The notes: generated by a model not told the origin, from the sequence alone. DNA of 64,000 nt from Agromyces mariniharenae (GCF_008122505.1 NZ_VSSB01000001.1:1410891-1474890), one strand, 5' to 3'. Numbered from the stretch's first letter, positions 52,099 through 61,510 are shown. A program made the numbers and translations.

Positions 52099-54249
52099 TC
52101 ATCTCCCGGATTGCGCGGCGCCGGAGGTTCCCCCGCCGAGGACGGCGGAAGGCGGCCGCACCCACTCGACGGTGGCCGGACCGGGGACGGAATGGCCCTC
52201 GCGCACGAGCACGGTGCCTGCGGGCACCTGCACGGTCACCGTCGACGCATCGGCCACGACGACGATGTCGCCGCTCGGGGCGGGCACCACGGCCGACGCC
52301 CACGGGAGGTCGCCGAGCTCGGGCTGCACGGCGAACCGGGACCAGCCGTCGCCGAGCGGCCGCAGGCCGAGCACCGCCTCGGGGAGGATGGCGGCCGGGC
52401 CCGACGCCCACGCGTGGCACAGGCTGCGTCCGAACGGGCGCCCGTACATCGCGAGCGGCTCGTCGTCGATCGTCGCCTCCTCCCAGAACGTGCCGGGTCC
52501 GCGCTCGAGCATCGCGCCCCACGTGGCGCGCACCTGCTCGAGCACCGCCGGCGCCTCGCCGGCGGCGAGCAGGGCGCGCAGCCGGAACGCCGTCATGAAC
52601 GGCGTTCCGGCGACGCCGACGCGGATGGCGTCCGTGACGCCGGGAGGCACGTCGACGCCGTCGTGCATGCCCGCGAGCACCGCCAGGAAGTTCGCGTACC
52701 GCGCCGGGCGGCGCGACTCGCGCGCGTCGAGGTAGTCGGCCCATCGTCCGTCGCGGCCGAGCCACGCGCGCTCCCGCAGCGTCGCCTCGAGCGCGTCGGC
52801 GAGGGCGCGCCAGCGATCGGCACCCGGATGCCCCGTGCGCCGGAGCACTCGCTCAGCGCTGCGCAGCGCCCAGTACCAGAGCATCTGCAGGGCGACCGGG
52901 TCGCGACCGTGCTCGAGCGCGAGCCCCCAGTCGAGGAAGACGGAACCCGGCCCCGAATCGACGAACCCGCCCCGCTGCGCGGCCGGCCGGAACACGCCGT
53001 CGTGGCCCGCGTGCTCGGCGAGGTCGGCGACGAAGCGGTCGAGCCGATCCGCCTCCGCCTGTGCGAACGCCTCGTCGCCGAAGCAGCGCAGGCGCAGGTC
53101 GGCGTTCACGACCTGCCAGAGCGAGTAGTCGGCGATGCCGTTGACGTAGCCGTGCTCGGGCCGGCCGAGCGCGACCAGGCCGTCGGCCACGACGCCGCCC
53201 TCGCCGAGGGCGAACGCGTTGGCGAGCGTGCTCAGCGCCTGGTCGCCGGCCCACGGCATGCGGTCGCGCTTGATGCCGTCGATCATGAGGCCCTGCATGC
53301 AGAGGCGCAAGGTGTACTGGGCGGCCGCCCAGATGCGCGTGAGCTCCTCGTCGGAGCAGGCGAACGCGCCGGGCCGCTCGACCACGGGCACCGAGGCGTG
53401 CACCGCGACCGACTCGGGCGGGGCATCCGATCGCACGACGAGGTACCTGAAGCCCAGCGGATGCCGCGTGGTCCACCCGCCGTCGAGCAGCTCGACCACG
53501 TCGTGACGGGTCTCGTGCGACTCGGGGTCGGCCAGCGCCTCCGCGATGCTCTCACCGCTGGACACGACCGGCCGCGGCCCCGGCGGCAGCACGGGCCGTC
53601 CGAGCACGGGCGCGCCCACGTCGTAGAGCGCACCCTCGCCGTGCAGCCCGTCACGGATGCCGCGGGCGACGACCTCGACCGTGCCCACCGGGGCCTCGTG
53701 CGGCGGCACCTCGCCGCCGGGCCTCGGGCGGACCTCCTCCCGCGGGCCGTCGTCGACGCTCGCGCTCCAGCCCCGGAGCGGTGCGCCGGGGTCGACCGCG
53801 ATCGCAGGCGCCCGGCCGCCGGCCGCCGCGACGTCGATCCGCACATCGGTGCCGGGGCGCGGCAGGGCGAGCTCGACGACCGATCCGCCGCCGTCCTCGT
53901 CGGGCGCGACCACCGACGCCTCGACGACCTGCCCGTCGAGCGCCGCGGCGACGAGCGAGCCCGCGATGCGCAGGCGGGCCGTCGCGGCATCCGTCGCCGT
54001 CGCCGTGAACGCGACCCGTTCGGCGACCCGCCCGTGGTTGCGCGGGTAGTGCACGTGCCGGTTCGCGGCGAAGCCCTCGTCGACGAGGCGGGCCAGCAGG
54101 GCGAGCTCGTACTGGCCCGGCCCGTAGAGCCAGGCGGTGCCGCCCGCCGGCGGCACCACGTCGTCGTCGGCGAAGGGCTGGGGCGAGCGGTCCCGCACCC
54201 ACCGCCGCACACCGTCGGCGGTGCGCGGCGGCTCGGGGTCGGCGTTCAC
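52099..54249 (-). CDS. GH78-like (alpha-L-rhamnosidase-related) protein with atypical active-site motif
   Basis: 716 aa, no signal peptide. It has an N-terminal beta-rich half and a C-terminal (alpha/alpha)6-barrel like bacterial rhamnosidases (IWAAAQYTLRLCMQGLMIDGIKRDRMPWAGDQ). In true GH78 enzymes the equivalent block reads TDCPQRDERLGW with the catalytic Glu. Here it is DGIKRDRMPW, with no Glu at that place. Later blocks (PGTFWEEATIDDEP, HAWASGPAAILPE) fit the GH78 barrel end. GTG 54249 overlaps the permease stop (GTGA), so it belongs to the import operon. It may act on a related sugar or be a catalytically altered paralogue. Confidence 0.8.
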   Translation of the reverse strand: MNADPEPPRTADGVRRWVRDRSPQPFADDDVVPPAGGTAWLYGPGQYELALLARLVDEGFAANRHVHYPRNHGRVAERVAFTATATDAATARLRIAGSLVAAALDGQVVEASVVAPDEDGGGSVVELALPRPGTDVRIDVAAAGGRAPAIAVDPGAPLRGWSASVDDGPREEVRPRPGGEVPPHEAPVGTVEVVARGIRDGLHGEGALYDVGAPVLGRPVLPPGPRPVVSSGESIAEALADPESHETRHDVVELLDGGWTTRHPLGFRYLVVRSDAPPESVAVHASVPVVERPGAFACSDEELTRIWAAAQYTLRLCMQGLMIDGIKRDRMPWAGDQALSTLANAFALGEGGVVADGLVALGRPEHGYVNGIADYSLWQVVNADLRLRCFGDEAFAQAEADRLDRFVADLAEHAGHDGVFRPAAQRGGFVDSGPGSVFLDWGLALEHGRDPVALQMLWYWALRSAERVLRRTGHPGADRWRALADALEATLRERAWLGRDGRWADYLDARESRRPARYANFLAVLAGMHDGVDVPPGVTDAIRVGVAGTPFMTAFRLRALLAAGEAPAVLEQVRATWGAMLERGPGTFWEEATIDDEPLAMYGRPFGRSLCHAWASGPAAILPEAVLGLRPLGDGWSRFAVQPELGDLPWASAVVPAPSGDIVVVADASTVTVQVPAGTVLVREGHSVPGPATVEWVRPPSAVLGGGTSGAAQSGR

Positions 54250-55076
54250 CCCTTCACGGCGCCGGAGGTCATGCCGGCGACGATCTGCCGCTGGAAGAAG
54301 ACGTACATGATCAGCGGCGGGATGGTGATGATCAGCACGTTCGCGAAGAGCAGGTTGTCGGCGGTCACGGCCTGCGAGATGTAGTTGAACGTCGTCAGCT
54401 GCACCGTCGCGTTCTCATCGCCGGGCGCGAAGTACAGGGCGTAGGCGAAGTCGTTGAACACCGCCACCGACTGCACGACGATGACCGTGACGATCACCGA
54501 TCGCAGCAGCGGGAAGACCACGCGGAAGAACAGCTTGATCGGCCCTGCACCGTCGATGATCGCGGCCTCGTCGAGCTCGCGCGGGATGGTCGCCACGAAC
54601 GCCCGGAACAGCAGGATGCAGAACGACAGCCCGAAGGCGACGTGGACCGCGATGAGTCCGGGGATCGACTTGAAGAGCTCGATGCCCTGCAGCACCCAGA
54701 TCGTGGGGACGACCGCCGGCGGGATGATGAGCCCGGCGAGCACGAAGGCGTTGACGACGGGGTTCCACCTGGACTTGCGCCGCTGCAGCACGTAGCCGAC
54801 CATCGCGCCGAGGACGACCATGATCGCGACCGCGGAGACCGTGAGGACGGTGCTGTTGACGAACGCGCGCACCAGCAGGAAGTCGCGATTCTGCAGCACG
54901 GTGACGATGTTGTCCCAGATGACCCATTCGGTCGGCCACGTGAACTGGAGTGCGGCGGCCTCGGCCTGGGTCTTGCCCGCGGTGAACACGATGAACGCGA
55001 ACGGCACGACGAAGACGACGACCGTGACGAGGATGGCGACGCTCCCGGCGCCCCACCTCCAGACGGTGTTCCTCAT
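54246..55076 (-). CDS. Sugar ABC transporter permease, MalG type (rhamnoside operon)
   Basis: CUT1 permease of 276 aa with six membrane segments starting VAILVTVVVFVVPFAFIVF. The EAA loop is LDEAAIIDGAGPIKLFF, and the family ending is QIVAGMTSGAVKG. ATG 55076 overlaps the stop of the MalF-type gene (ATGA), and its own stop overlaps the GH78-like start. It pairs with the MalF-type permease for import of a rhamnose-containing sugar, inferred from the neighbouring GH78 and rhamnose genes. Confidence 0.9.
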   Translation of the reverse strand: MRNTVWRWGAGSVAILVTVVVFVVPFAFIVFTAGKTQAEAAALQFTWPTEWVIWDNIVTVLQNRDFLLVRAFVNSTVLTVSAVAIMVVLGAMVGYVLQRRKSRWNPVVNAFVLAGLIIPPAVVPTIWVLQGIELFKSIPGLIAVHVAFGLSFCILLFRAFVATIPRELDEAAIIDGAGPIKLFFRVVFPLLRSVIVTVIVVQSVAVFNDFAYALYFAPGDENATVQLTTFNYISQAVTADNLLFANVLIITIPPLIMYVFFQRQIVAGMTSGAVKG

Positions 55077-56008
55077 CGCTCGTCCTCCTTGCGGTTGAGC
55101 CACCATGACAGCGGGAAGATGATCGCCGCGACGACGACGAAGAGCACGACGTTGCCCGCGGTGGAGAGGCCGAAGAATCCGGCCTGGTACTGCTTGTAGA
55201 CGACCGACGCGAGGACGTCGCTCGAGAACCCCGGACCGCCCCCGGTCATCGTCCAGATCAGGTCGAACCGGCGAAGGCCGCCGATGAGCGAGAGCAGCAC
55301 CACGGTCACCGTCGCCGGCCGCAGGAGCGGCAGCGTGATGTGCCGGAAGGTGCTCCACGCGCTCGCGCCGTCGACCTTCGACGCCTCGAAGTACTCCTGC
55401 GGGATGGCCACCATGCCGGCGATGTAGATGAGGGTGGCGAGCCCGACGCCCGCCCAGATGTCGACGATCGCGACGGAGACGAGCGCGAGCGACGGATCGG
55501 TGTACCAGCCTGGTCCGTCGATGCCGATCGCGGCGAGCCCCTCGTTGATCGGGCCGTCGAACGGGTCCATCAGCACCTTGAACAGGATGCCGACGCCGAT
55601 GACGCTCACGAGCACCGGGAAGAAGACGACTGACCGGAGGAAGCCGCGCGCGATGATCTGCGAGCTGAGGAACACGCCGAGCAGGAGCCCGAGCACGACC
55701 TTGGCACCCGAGGTCAGGAACGCGTAGATGAAGGTGTTGATGAAGCCCTGGACGAGCTGCGGCTCCTGGAAGAACCGCACGAAGTTGTCGAAGCCGATGA
55801 ACTCGACGCTGAACAGCGTCCAGCGGGTGAGCGAGAAGTAGAACGACGCGATGGTGGGGACGAGGAAGAGGACGAGGTAGAACACGCCGGCAGGGATGAA
55901 GAACCACGTCGGGTACGGGCTCTTCATCGGCCGACGCTTCGTCGGCCCGTCGTTCCTGATCGCTTCCGGCGACGTCGAGGTGCGGCCTTGGGCCGTCGCG
56001 GTGGTCAT
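55073..56008 (-). CDS. Sugar ABC transporter permease, MalF type (rhamnoside operon)
   Basis: CUT1 permease of 311 aa. A ~30-residue basic N-terminus is followed by YPTWFFIPAGVFYLVLFLVPTIASFYFSLTRW, and the EAA loop is YFEASKVDGASAWSTFRHI. ATG 56008 has GGGAGA nearby. No ATPase gene is in this operon either, so both importers probably share an unlinked ATPase. A perfect hairpin separates it from the binding-protein gene upstream. Confidence 0.9.
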   Translation of the reverse strand: MTTATAQGRTSTSPEAIRNDGPTKRRPMKSPYPTWFFIPAGVFYLVLFLVPTIASFYFSLTRWTLFSVEFIGFDNFVRFFQEPQLVQGFINTFIYAFLTSGAKVVLGLLLGVFLSSQIIARGFLRSVVFFPVLVSVIGVGILFKVLMDPFDGPINEGLAAIGIDGPGWYTDPSLALVSVAIVDIWAGVGLATLIYIAGMVAIPQEYFEASKVDGASAWSTFRHITLPLLRPATVTVVLLSLIGGLRRFDLIWTMTGGGPGFSSDVLASVVYKQYQAGFFGLSTAGNVVLFVVVAAIIFPLSWWLNRKEDER

Positions 56009-56028
56009 GGTGGATCTCCCGGGTGTGG

Positions 56029-56062
56029 CTGCGGGGTCGGGCCTGGCGACCCGACCCCGCAG
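56029..56062. terminator. Hairpin between binding-protein and permease genes (rhamnoside operon)
   Basis: CTGCGGGGTCGGG (56029-56041), 8-nt loop, CCCGACCCCGCAG (56050-56062): a perfect 13-bp stem 15 bp after the binding-protein stop (minus strand). Likely an attenuator or 3'-end stabiliser. Confidence 0.65.
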
Positions 56063-56076
56063 GCGATCAGTGCGGC

Positions 56077-57399
56077 TTACCAGCCCTCGATGCCGAGCTG
56101 CTGGGCCTGCTTCTTCACATCCTCGTCGTACTGGGCGGCGCCGTCTGCCGCGGACGTGATGCCCGAGCCCACGGCGACCGTGATCTGCTCGAGCGCCGGG
56201 CCCTTGATGGGCGAGAGGAACTCGAGCGCGAGGTTCGTCTTGCCGTCGTCGAAGTACTGCTGCAGGTCGGAGACCATGGCCGGCACGTCGTCGGGCAGCT
56301 CGCAGCCGTCGACCACGAACGGACCCTGGGGGGCGTTCGCCTCCGACTGGATGTCGCAGCTCTCGGGCGTCGTGAGGAACGCGAGGAACTTCTTGGCGGC
56401 CTCGAGCTTGTCGCCCTCGGTCGACTTGGGGATGTAGACCGTGTTGGTCGGCATCCACACCGTGAGGCCATTGGTCGAGGCGTCGGGGCCCGGCAGCGGG
56501 AAGGTGCCGACCACGTCGGCCGCCTCGGGGTTGGTCGTCATGAGCTGCCCGGCCGCGAAGGTGAGGATCGGGTACTGCGCGCCGGCTCCGGTCGCGACCA
56601 TGGTGACGCCGTCCGCGTACTTCGCCGATGCGAAGTCCTCGTTGAAGAGGCCCTTCTCGAACGCCTCCTGGAGGTGCTCGAATCCGGCCAGCGCCGGCTC
56701 GTCGACGTACTTGGCCTCGTTGTTCGTGTACTCCTCGGCCCAGTCGGGGTTCTCGGCCAGCACGTTGTTGAAGTCGCCGAGCACGAAGAGCTGCGAGGTC
56801 CAGGTGTCGCCGTACGTCTGCACGATCGGAGCCGCGACGCCGGCCTGCTTGATCGCCTCGCTGTTCGCGATGAACTCGTCCCAGGTCGTCGGGATCTCGA
56901 GGCCGAGCTGCTCGTAGATGTCCTTGTTGTAGATGACGGCGCCGGCCATCGACTGCCCCATCGGGACGCCGTAGAGGCCGTCGTCCGTGGAGACGCTCTG
57001 TACGAACCGGTCGTCGAACTTGCCGACGTAGTCCTCGTCGGCGAGGTTGACGAGGGTGTCGTCGGGGCTCAGCGCCTGCATCAGCGAACCGGAGTTGTAC
57101 TGGAAGATGTCGTCCATCTCCCCGGTGGCGAGGCGCGTCTTCACGACGTTGTCGCCGTCGGCGCCCTGCGGACGCGTCTCCACCTCGATGCTGATGTCGG
57201 GATTCTCCGCCACGAACGCGTCGACGAGCGCCTGGGCGGTGGCGACGGTCGCCTCGCCGTTGTCGACGAGGAACGTCAGGGAGGTCGCACCTCCGTCGGA
57301 GTCGGACCCGCCGGCAGTGCATCCGGCGAGCGCGAGCGACAGGGCGAGACCGCCTGCGCCGATTGCGACGAGCGAGCGTCGCGGGGTACGGGGGACCAT
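56077..57399 (-). CDS. Sugar ABC transporter, substrate-binding lipoprotein (rhamnoside operon)
   Basis: 440 aa. A signal with lipobox LALAGC (Cys27) and an Arg-rich n-region predicts a lipid-anchored exported protein. The mature domain has CUT1 features: TSLTFLVDNGEATVATAQALVDAF, the pocket block DGLYGVPMGQSMAGAVIYNKDIYEQLGL, and AAKKFLAFLTTPES. ATG 57399 follows GGAGGT; an ATG 18 nt upstream lacks one. It is the first gene of the minus-strand operon, behind a TTGACA promoter and LacI-type sites. The ligand is inferred from neighbours: a rhamnoside or rhamno-oligosaccharide. Confidence 0.9.
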   Translation of the reverse strand: MVPRTPRRSLVAIGAGGLALSLALAGCTAGGSDSDGGATSLTFLVDNGEATVATAQALVDAFVAENPDISIEVETRPQGADGDNVVKTRLATGEMDDIFQYNSGSLMQALSPDDTLVNLADEDYVGKFDDRFVQSVSTDDGLYGVPMGQSMAGAVIYNKDIYEQLGLEIPTTWDEFIANSEAIKQAGVAAPIVQTYGDTWTSQLFVLGDFNNVLAENPDWAEEYTNNEAKYVDEPALAGFEHLQEAFEKGLFNEDFASAKYADGVTMVATGAGAQYPILTFAAGQLMTTNPEAADVVGTFPLPGPDASTNGLTVWMPTNTVYIPKSTEGDKLEAAKKFLAFLTTPESCDIQSEANAPQGPFVVDGCELPDDVPAMVSDLQQYFDDGKTNLALEFLSPIKGPALEQITVAVGSGITSAADGAAQYDEDVKKQAQQLGIEGW

Positions 57400-57470
57400 G
57401 TTCTTTACCTCCATGTAAAGCAACTGCGCTGTTGAGTGCTCCGAATGGTCTCGGTGCTGTGGCGTGGCCC

Positions 57471-57500
57471 ACGTTACGAGCGTCGAAGAAAGTTTGTCAA
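57471..57500 (-). promoter_or_regulatory. Promoter of the rhamnoside transport operon
   Basis: On the minus strand TTGACA (57495-57500) and TAACGT (57471-57476), 18 bp apart. About 70 nt of leader precede the binding-protein start. Operator-like sequence abuts the -35. Confidence 0.7.
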
Positions 57501-57562
57501 CCGATCTACACAAATTCCTTGAAACGATTTACGATCGAACCCACGCCCTGACGTAGATCGGT
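57500..57562. promoter_or_regulatory. Widely spaced inverted repeat in the divergent rhamnose control region
   Basis: ACCGATCTAC (57500-57509) and GTAGATCGGT (57553-57562) are perfect 10-bp inverted copies 43 bp apart. They flank the TGAAACGATTTAC site; the left arm abuts the -35 of the transport operon. Confidence 0.6.
57520..57532. promoter_or_regulatory. LacI-type operator, transport side
   Basis: TGAAACGATTTAC matches the site before the mutarotase gene (61540, TGAAACGATTCAC) at 12 of 13 positions. It lies between the divergent binding-protein and LacI genes, so one regulator could control both units. Confidence 0.65.
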
Positions 57563-57638
57563 CTATTCCGCTCGACGGCTCGGTGTATCGTGACACCCAG
57601 TCGGCACGCCCGACCATCGAAGGCGAGAGGGGGAGACC

Positions 57639-58670
57639 GTGGCACAGACGAGAGCAGCGACCATCGAGGACGTGGCCCGCGAGGCCGGCGTCTCGCGCGC
57701 TGCGGTCTCCAAGGTCATCCGCAACGCCTACGGCGTGAGCCCCGCCATGCGGGAACGTGTCACGGCCGCGATCGAGGCCCTCGACTACCGCCCGCGGGTC
57801 GCCGCCCGGGCCATGCGCGGATCGAGCTTCACCCTCGGCATCGAGATGCCGCACATCGGCAACCCGTTCTTCACGAAGATCGTCGCCGGCGCCAATGCGG
57901 CGCTGGCGGGCACCGACTACCAGCTCATCATCGCGCCGGCCGACGTCGACGGCGAGGAGGGCGTGCGCGCGATCGGCGCCCTGGCCGACCGCCAGGTCGA
58001 CGGCATCGTCGCGATCTCGCCGCTCGTCTCCCCCGACTGGCTCGAACGCCTCGCCGGCCGCGTGCCCGTGGTCATGCTCGGCCGCCACGACCGGTCGACG
58101 GCCTACGACACCGTGACGGGTGACGACGCCGAGGGCACGCGGCTCGTCATGGAGCACCTCTTCGAGCTCGGACACCGCCGCATCGTGCACCTCACCCGCA
58201 GCGAAGAGGTCACGCGACCGGGGTCCGGCAATCCGCACGCGATCCGCCTCGAGCAGTACCTCGCGCACATGCGCGCGGCCGGCTTCGCCGACGACATCCG
58301 CGTCGTGCGGACCGGGCTCGACGAGGAGGCCGCCCGCCTCGACACGCTGGCCCTGCTCGACGAGCGCGTGCCCACTGCGATCTTCGTCGGCAACGACGAG
58401 CTGGCGTTCGGCGCGCTCCGAGCGCTGAGCGAGCACGGACTCTCCTCCGCCGAGGTCTCCGTGGTCGGCTACGACGACGTCGACATCGCGAGCTACCCGG
58501 CCATCTCGCTCACCAGCGTGAACCAGGCCGGCGAGGCGATGGGCGAGCGGGCGATCCGCCTGCTGCTCGAGCGCATCGAGGGCCGGACCGAGCCGATCCA
58601 CTTCTCCGTCGAGCCGTCGCTCAAGGTGCGCAACTCGACCCGACCCGCACCGGCGGAACCGACCGGCTGA
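57639..58670 (+). CDS. LacI-family regulator of rhamnose/rhamnoside genes
   Basis: 343 aa. The HTH is ATIEDVAREAGVSRAAVSKVIRNAYGV, hinge PRVAARAMRGSSFTLGIEMP, and the effector domain includes VVGYDDVDIASYPAISLTSVNQ. GTG 57639 has GAGGGGGAG upstream. It is divergent from the transport operon and heads the GH78-mutarotase-isomerase unit. The shared TGAAACGATT(T/C)AC sites on both sides make it the leading candidate for the regulator of the whole locus; the effector may be L-rhamnose or a rhamnoside. Confidence 0.92.
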   Translation: MAQTRAATIEDVAREAGVSRAAVSKVIRNAYGVSPAMRERVTAAIEALDYRPRVAARAMRGSSFTLGIEMPHIGNPFFTKIVAGANAALAGTDYQLIIAPADVDGEEGVRAIGALADRQVDGIVAISPLVSPDWLERLAGRVPVVMLGRHDRSTAYDTVTGDDAEGTRLVMEHLFELGHRRIVHLTRSEEVTRPGSGNPHAIRLEQYLAHMRAAGFADDIRVVRTGLDEEAARLDTLALLDERVPTAIFVGNDELAFGALRALSEHGLSSAEVSVVGYDDVDIASYPAISLTSVNQAGEAMGERAIRLLLERIEGRTEPIHFSVEPSLKVRNSTRPAPAEPTG

Positions 58671-58692
58671 ACGAACCGAACCACACGAACCG

Positions 58693-58721
58693 CCGGCACG
58701 ACCTCGATCCGCTCGTGCCGG
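58693..58721. terminator. Hairpin between LacI gene and rhamnosidase gene
   Basis: CCGGCACGA (58693-58701), 11-nt loop, TCGTGCCGG (58713-58721): a perfect 9-bp stem. May separate regulator and enzyme expression levels. Confidence 0.5.
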
Positions 58722-58743
58722 GCACCACCACGGAAGGACGCGG

Positions 58744-61410
58744 ATGTCCACGCAACTCCCTGCCCCCACGACGGCCGACCCCGGCGCGCACGTCATCGCG
58801 CTGCGGTCCCAGTACCCCGATGGCCTGCTCGGCGTGCCGCGCACCGGCCTGCGCCTGAGCTGGCGGGCCGATGCGGCATCCGCCCAGCTCGGATACCAGG
58901 TGCGCTGGGACGGCGTGCGGTCCGGGGAGGCCGAACCGGTCGCATCCGATGCCGCGATCGGCGTCGTCGCGCCGGGTCCCGACCTCGAACCGGGCGAGGA
59001 GCGCCGTTACGCGGTGCGCATCGCCACCGCGGCCGGATGGTCGGACTGGAGCGACGACCTCGTCGTCGAGGCATCCGTCGACCCGGCCTCGCTCGAGGCG
59101 CGCCCGATCGGCGGCTCGCAGCCGACCGAGGGCCCGGTCATGTTGCTCCGCACCGCGGTCGCGCTGCCCGCGGCGCCCGTGCGTGCGCGGCTCCGTGCGA
59201 CGTTCTGGGGAATCGGCGAGTTGCGGATCAACGGCCGCCGCGCGACGGAGGAGCACCTCACCCCCGGCTGGACGGCGTACCAGGATCGCGTGGTGCTCGG
59301 CACGTGGGACGTGACGGACCTGCTGCACCCGGGTGAGAACGCCCTCGGCGTGCTCCTCGGCGACGGCTGGTACCGCGGACGGCTCGGATGGGACGACGGG
59401 ACGGAGCAGTACGGCACGGAGCTCGCCGCGCTCGCGCAGCTCGACATCGAGTGCGCCGACGGCTCGAACGTACGCGTCGCGACGTCGCCCGAGTGGACGA
59501 CCTCGGTGGGCGGCATCCGCTCGGCGAGCCTCTACGACGGCGTGGAGATCGATCTCCGCGACGAGCCCACGGGCTGGGATGCGCCCGGCTTCGACGACTC
59601 GGGCTGGGCCGCTGCACGTGCCGTCGCGATCGACACCGCCGTCGTCGAACCGCGGATCACCACCGGCGTCCGCACGATCGGCGAGTGGGACGTCGCCCTG
59701 CAGCCGCGCGACGGCCACGTGTTCCTCGACGCCGGCCAGAACATCGCGGGCTGGCTGCGGCTCGTCGTCCGGGGCCGCGCGGGCGACCGCATCGAGGTGC
59801 GGCACGCCGAGGTGCTCGAGCCCGACGGCTCCATCCATACGAAGTCGCTGCGCACCGCACGGGCCGCCGACGGCTACGTGCTCGACCACGACGGCGAGAC
59901 CACGCTCGAGCCGACCTTCACCTTCCACGGCTTCCAGTACGCCGAGGTGACCGGCGGCGAGGTCGTCTCGGCCACGGCCGTCGCGGTCTCGAGCGCCGAC
60001 CGGTTGCGATCCTCCTTCGAGAGCGCCGACCCCCGGCTCGACCGCCTGCATTCGAACGTCGCCTGGTCGCAGCGCGACAACTTCGTGTCGCTGCCGACCG
60101 ACTGCCCCCAGCGCGACGAGCGCCTCGGCTGGACGGGCGACGCGCAGGCCTTCGCACCCACCGCGTCGACGCTCTTCGACGTCGAGGCGTTCTGGATGTC
60201 ATGGCTGCGCGACCTCGAACTCGACCAGGACGCGGATGGGGCGGTCGCCGCCGTCGTGCCGAACATCCTCCAGGACGACGCGATCGCGGGTGGGAACTGG
60301 ATCACCATGGGCCGCGCCGGCTGGGCGGATGCCGCGACGATCGTGCCGTGGGCGGTCTACGAGTCGTACGGCAGCGACGAGGTGCTCGTGCGGCAGCTCG
60401 TCAGCATGCGCCGCTGGGTCGCGAGCCTGGAGCGGCGCGCGGGCGACGGCCTGCTGCCGACCGAGTTCCAGTTCGGCGACTGGCTCGATCCCGACGCCCC
60501 CGGCGACGAGCCGTGGAAGGCGAAGGTCTCGTCGGACTACGTGGCGAACGCCTTCTTCGCGCACAGCGCGCACCTGCTGGCGGAGGCCGAGCGGCTCGTC
60601 GGCGAGCCCGCTCGCGCCGAGGCCGCCGACCGGCTCGCACGACGCGTCGCGCGCGACACCTGGGAGCGCTGGGGAGAAGAGGCCGTGGAGACGCAGACCG
60701 GCGCCGCGGTCGCCCTCGAGTTCGAGATCGCACCGGATACCGAGCGCGAGCGCATCGCCGAGGGCCTCGCGCGCAACGTGCGCTCGGAGCGCGGCCGCAT
60801 CGCCACGGGCTTCCTCGGCACGCCGCTCGTGCTCTTCGCGCTCGTGCGCAGCGGGCACGTCGATGAGGCGTTCCTCATGCTGCTGCGCCTCGAGCCGCCG
60901 TCGTGGCTCTACCAGGTGGAGATGGGCGCGACGACCGTGTGGGAGCGGTGGGACGCGCTCGCGCCCGACGGCTCGATCCACTCGGGTGAGATGGCCACGG
61001 GCGACAGCTCGGGCATGCTGTCGTTCAACCACTACGCCTACGGCGCGGTCGTCGACTGGATCTACCGCTACGTCGGCGGGCTCGCGCCGACGGTCGAACG
61101 ACCGGGCTACCGGCGGATCGTGGTCGCCCCTCGGCCGTCGAGGGCGATCCCGTGGGCACGCGCCGCGGTCGAGACGCGGCTCGGCGCGGCATCCGTCGAC
61201 TGGCACCTCGCCGGCGCCGACCTCGAGCTCGAGCTCGTCGTGCCGTTCGGCGCCGACGCGGTGCTCGACCTGCCGCTGACCGACGGATCGACCGTCGAGG
61301 TCGACGGCGTGCCGCACGCCGGCGCACCGCTCGGCCCCGGTTCGCACCGGATCGTCGCCACGGCCGTGCGGGTCGCCGACCCGGCCGCGCTCGTCGCACC
61401 GACGCGGTGA
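58744..61410 (+). CDS. Alpha-L-rhamnosidase, glycoside hydrolase family 78
   Basis: 888 aa, cytoplasmic (no signal). It opens with a fibronectin-like domain (LRLSWRADAASAQLGYQVRW). A rhamnosidase N-terminal beta domain follows (~120-330, RLRATFWGIGELRINGRRAT, GENALGVLLGDGWYRGRLGW). The helical barrel has FVSLPTDCPQRDERLGWTGD, with the conserved Asp-Glu of the catalytic site, and ATTVWERWDALAPDGS. A C-terminal beta domain completes the GH78 order. ATG 58744 has GGAAGGA 5-6 nt upstream. It releases L-rhamnose from imported rhamnosides for RhaM/RhaI. A hairpin follows the stop. Confidence 0.94.
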   Translation: MSTQLPAPTTADPGAHVIALRSQYPDGLLGVPRTGLRLSWRADAASAQLGYQVRWDGVRSGEAEPVASDAAIGVVAPGPDLEPGEERRYAVRIATAAGWSDWSDDLVVEASVDPASLEARPIGGSQPTEGPVMLLRTAVALPAAPVRARLRATFWGIGELRINGRRATEEHLTPGWTAYQDRVVLGTWDVTDLLHPGENALGVLLGDGWYRGRLGWDDGTEQYGTELAALAQLDIECADGSNVRVATSPEWTTSVGGIRSASLYDGVEIDLRDEPTGWDAPGFDDSGWAAARAVAIDTAVVEPRITTGVRTIGEWDVALQPRDGHVFLDAGQNIAGWLRLVVRGRAGDRIEVRHAEVLEPDGSIHTKSLRTARAADGYVLDHDGETTLEPTFTFHGFQYAEVTGGEVVSATAVAVSSADRLRSSFESADPRLDRLHSNVAWSQRDNFVSLPTDCPQRDERLGWTGDAQAFAPTASTLFDVEAFWMSWLRDLELDQDADGAVAAVVPNILQDDAIAGGNWITMGRAGWADAATIVPWAVYESYGSDEVLVRQLVSMRRWVASLERRAGDGLLPTEFQFGDWLDPDAPGDEPWKAKVSSDYVANAFFAHSAHLLAEAERLVGEPARAEAADRLARRVARDTWERWGEEAVETQTGAAVALEFEIAPDTERERIAEGLARNVRSERGRIATGFLGTPLVLFALVRSGHVDEAFLMLLRLEPPSWLYQVEMGATTVWERWDALAPDGSIHSGEMATGDSSGMLSFNHYAYGAVVDWIYRYVGGLAPTVERPGYRRIVVAPRPSRAIPWARAAVETRLGAASVDWHLAGADLELELVVPFGADAVLDLPLTDGSTVEVDGVPHAGAPLGPGSHRIVATAVRVADPAALVAPTR

Positions 61411-61416
61411 CGCCAT

Positions 61417-61453
61417 GGCCCGGGGCCGCCGCCGACTCGGCCGGTCCCGGGCC
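61417..61453. terminator. Hairpin after the rhamnosidase gene
   Basis: GGCCCGGGGCC (61417-61427), 15-nt loop, GGTCCCGGGCC (61443-61453): an 11-bp stem with one wobble, 7 bp after the stop. The next genes have their own promoter. Confidence 0.65.
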
Positions 61454-61510
61454 GCGCGGGGACTCGCCGGCGCGTCGAGCCGGCGGTAGGATGGAAAACG
61501 CATTCCGCAC

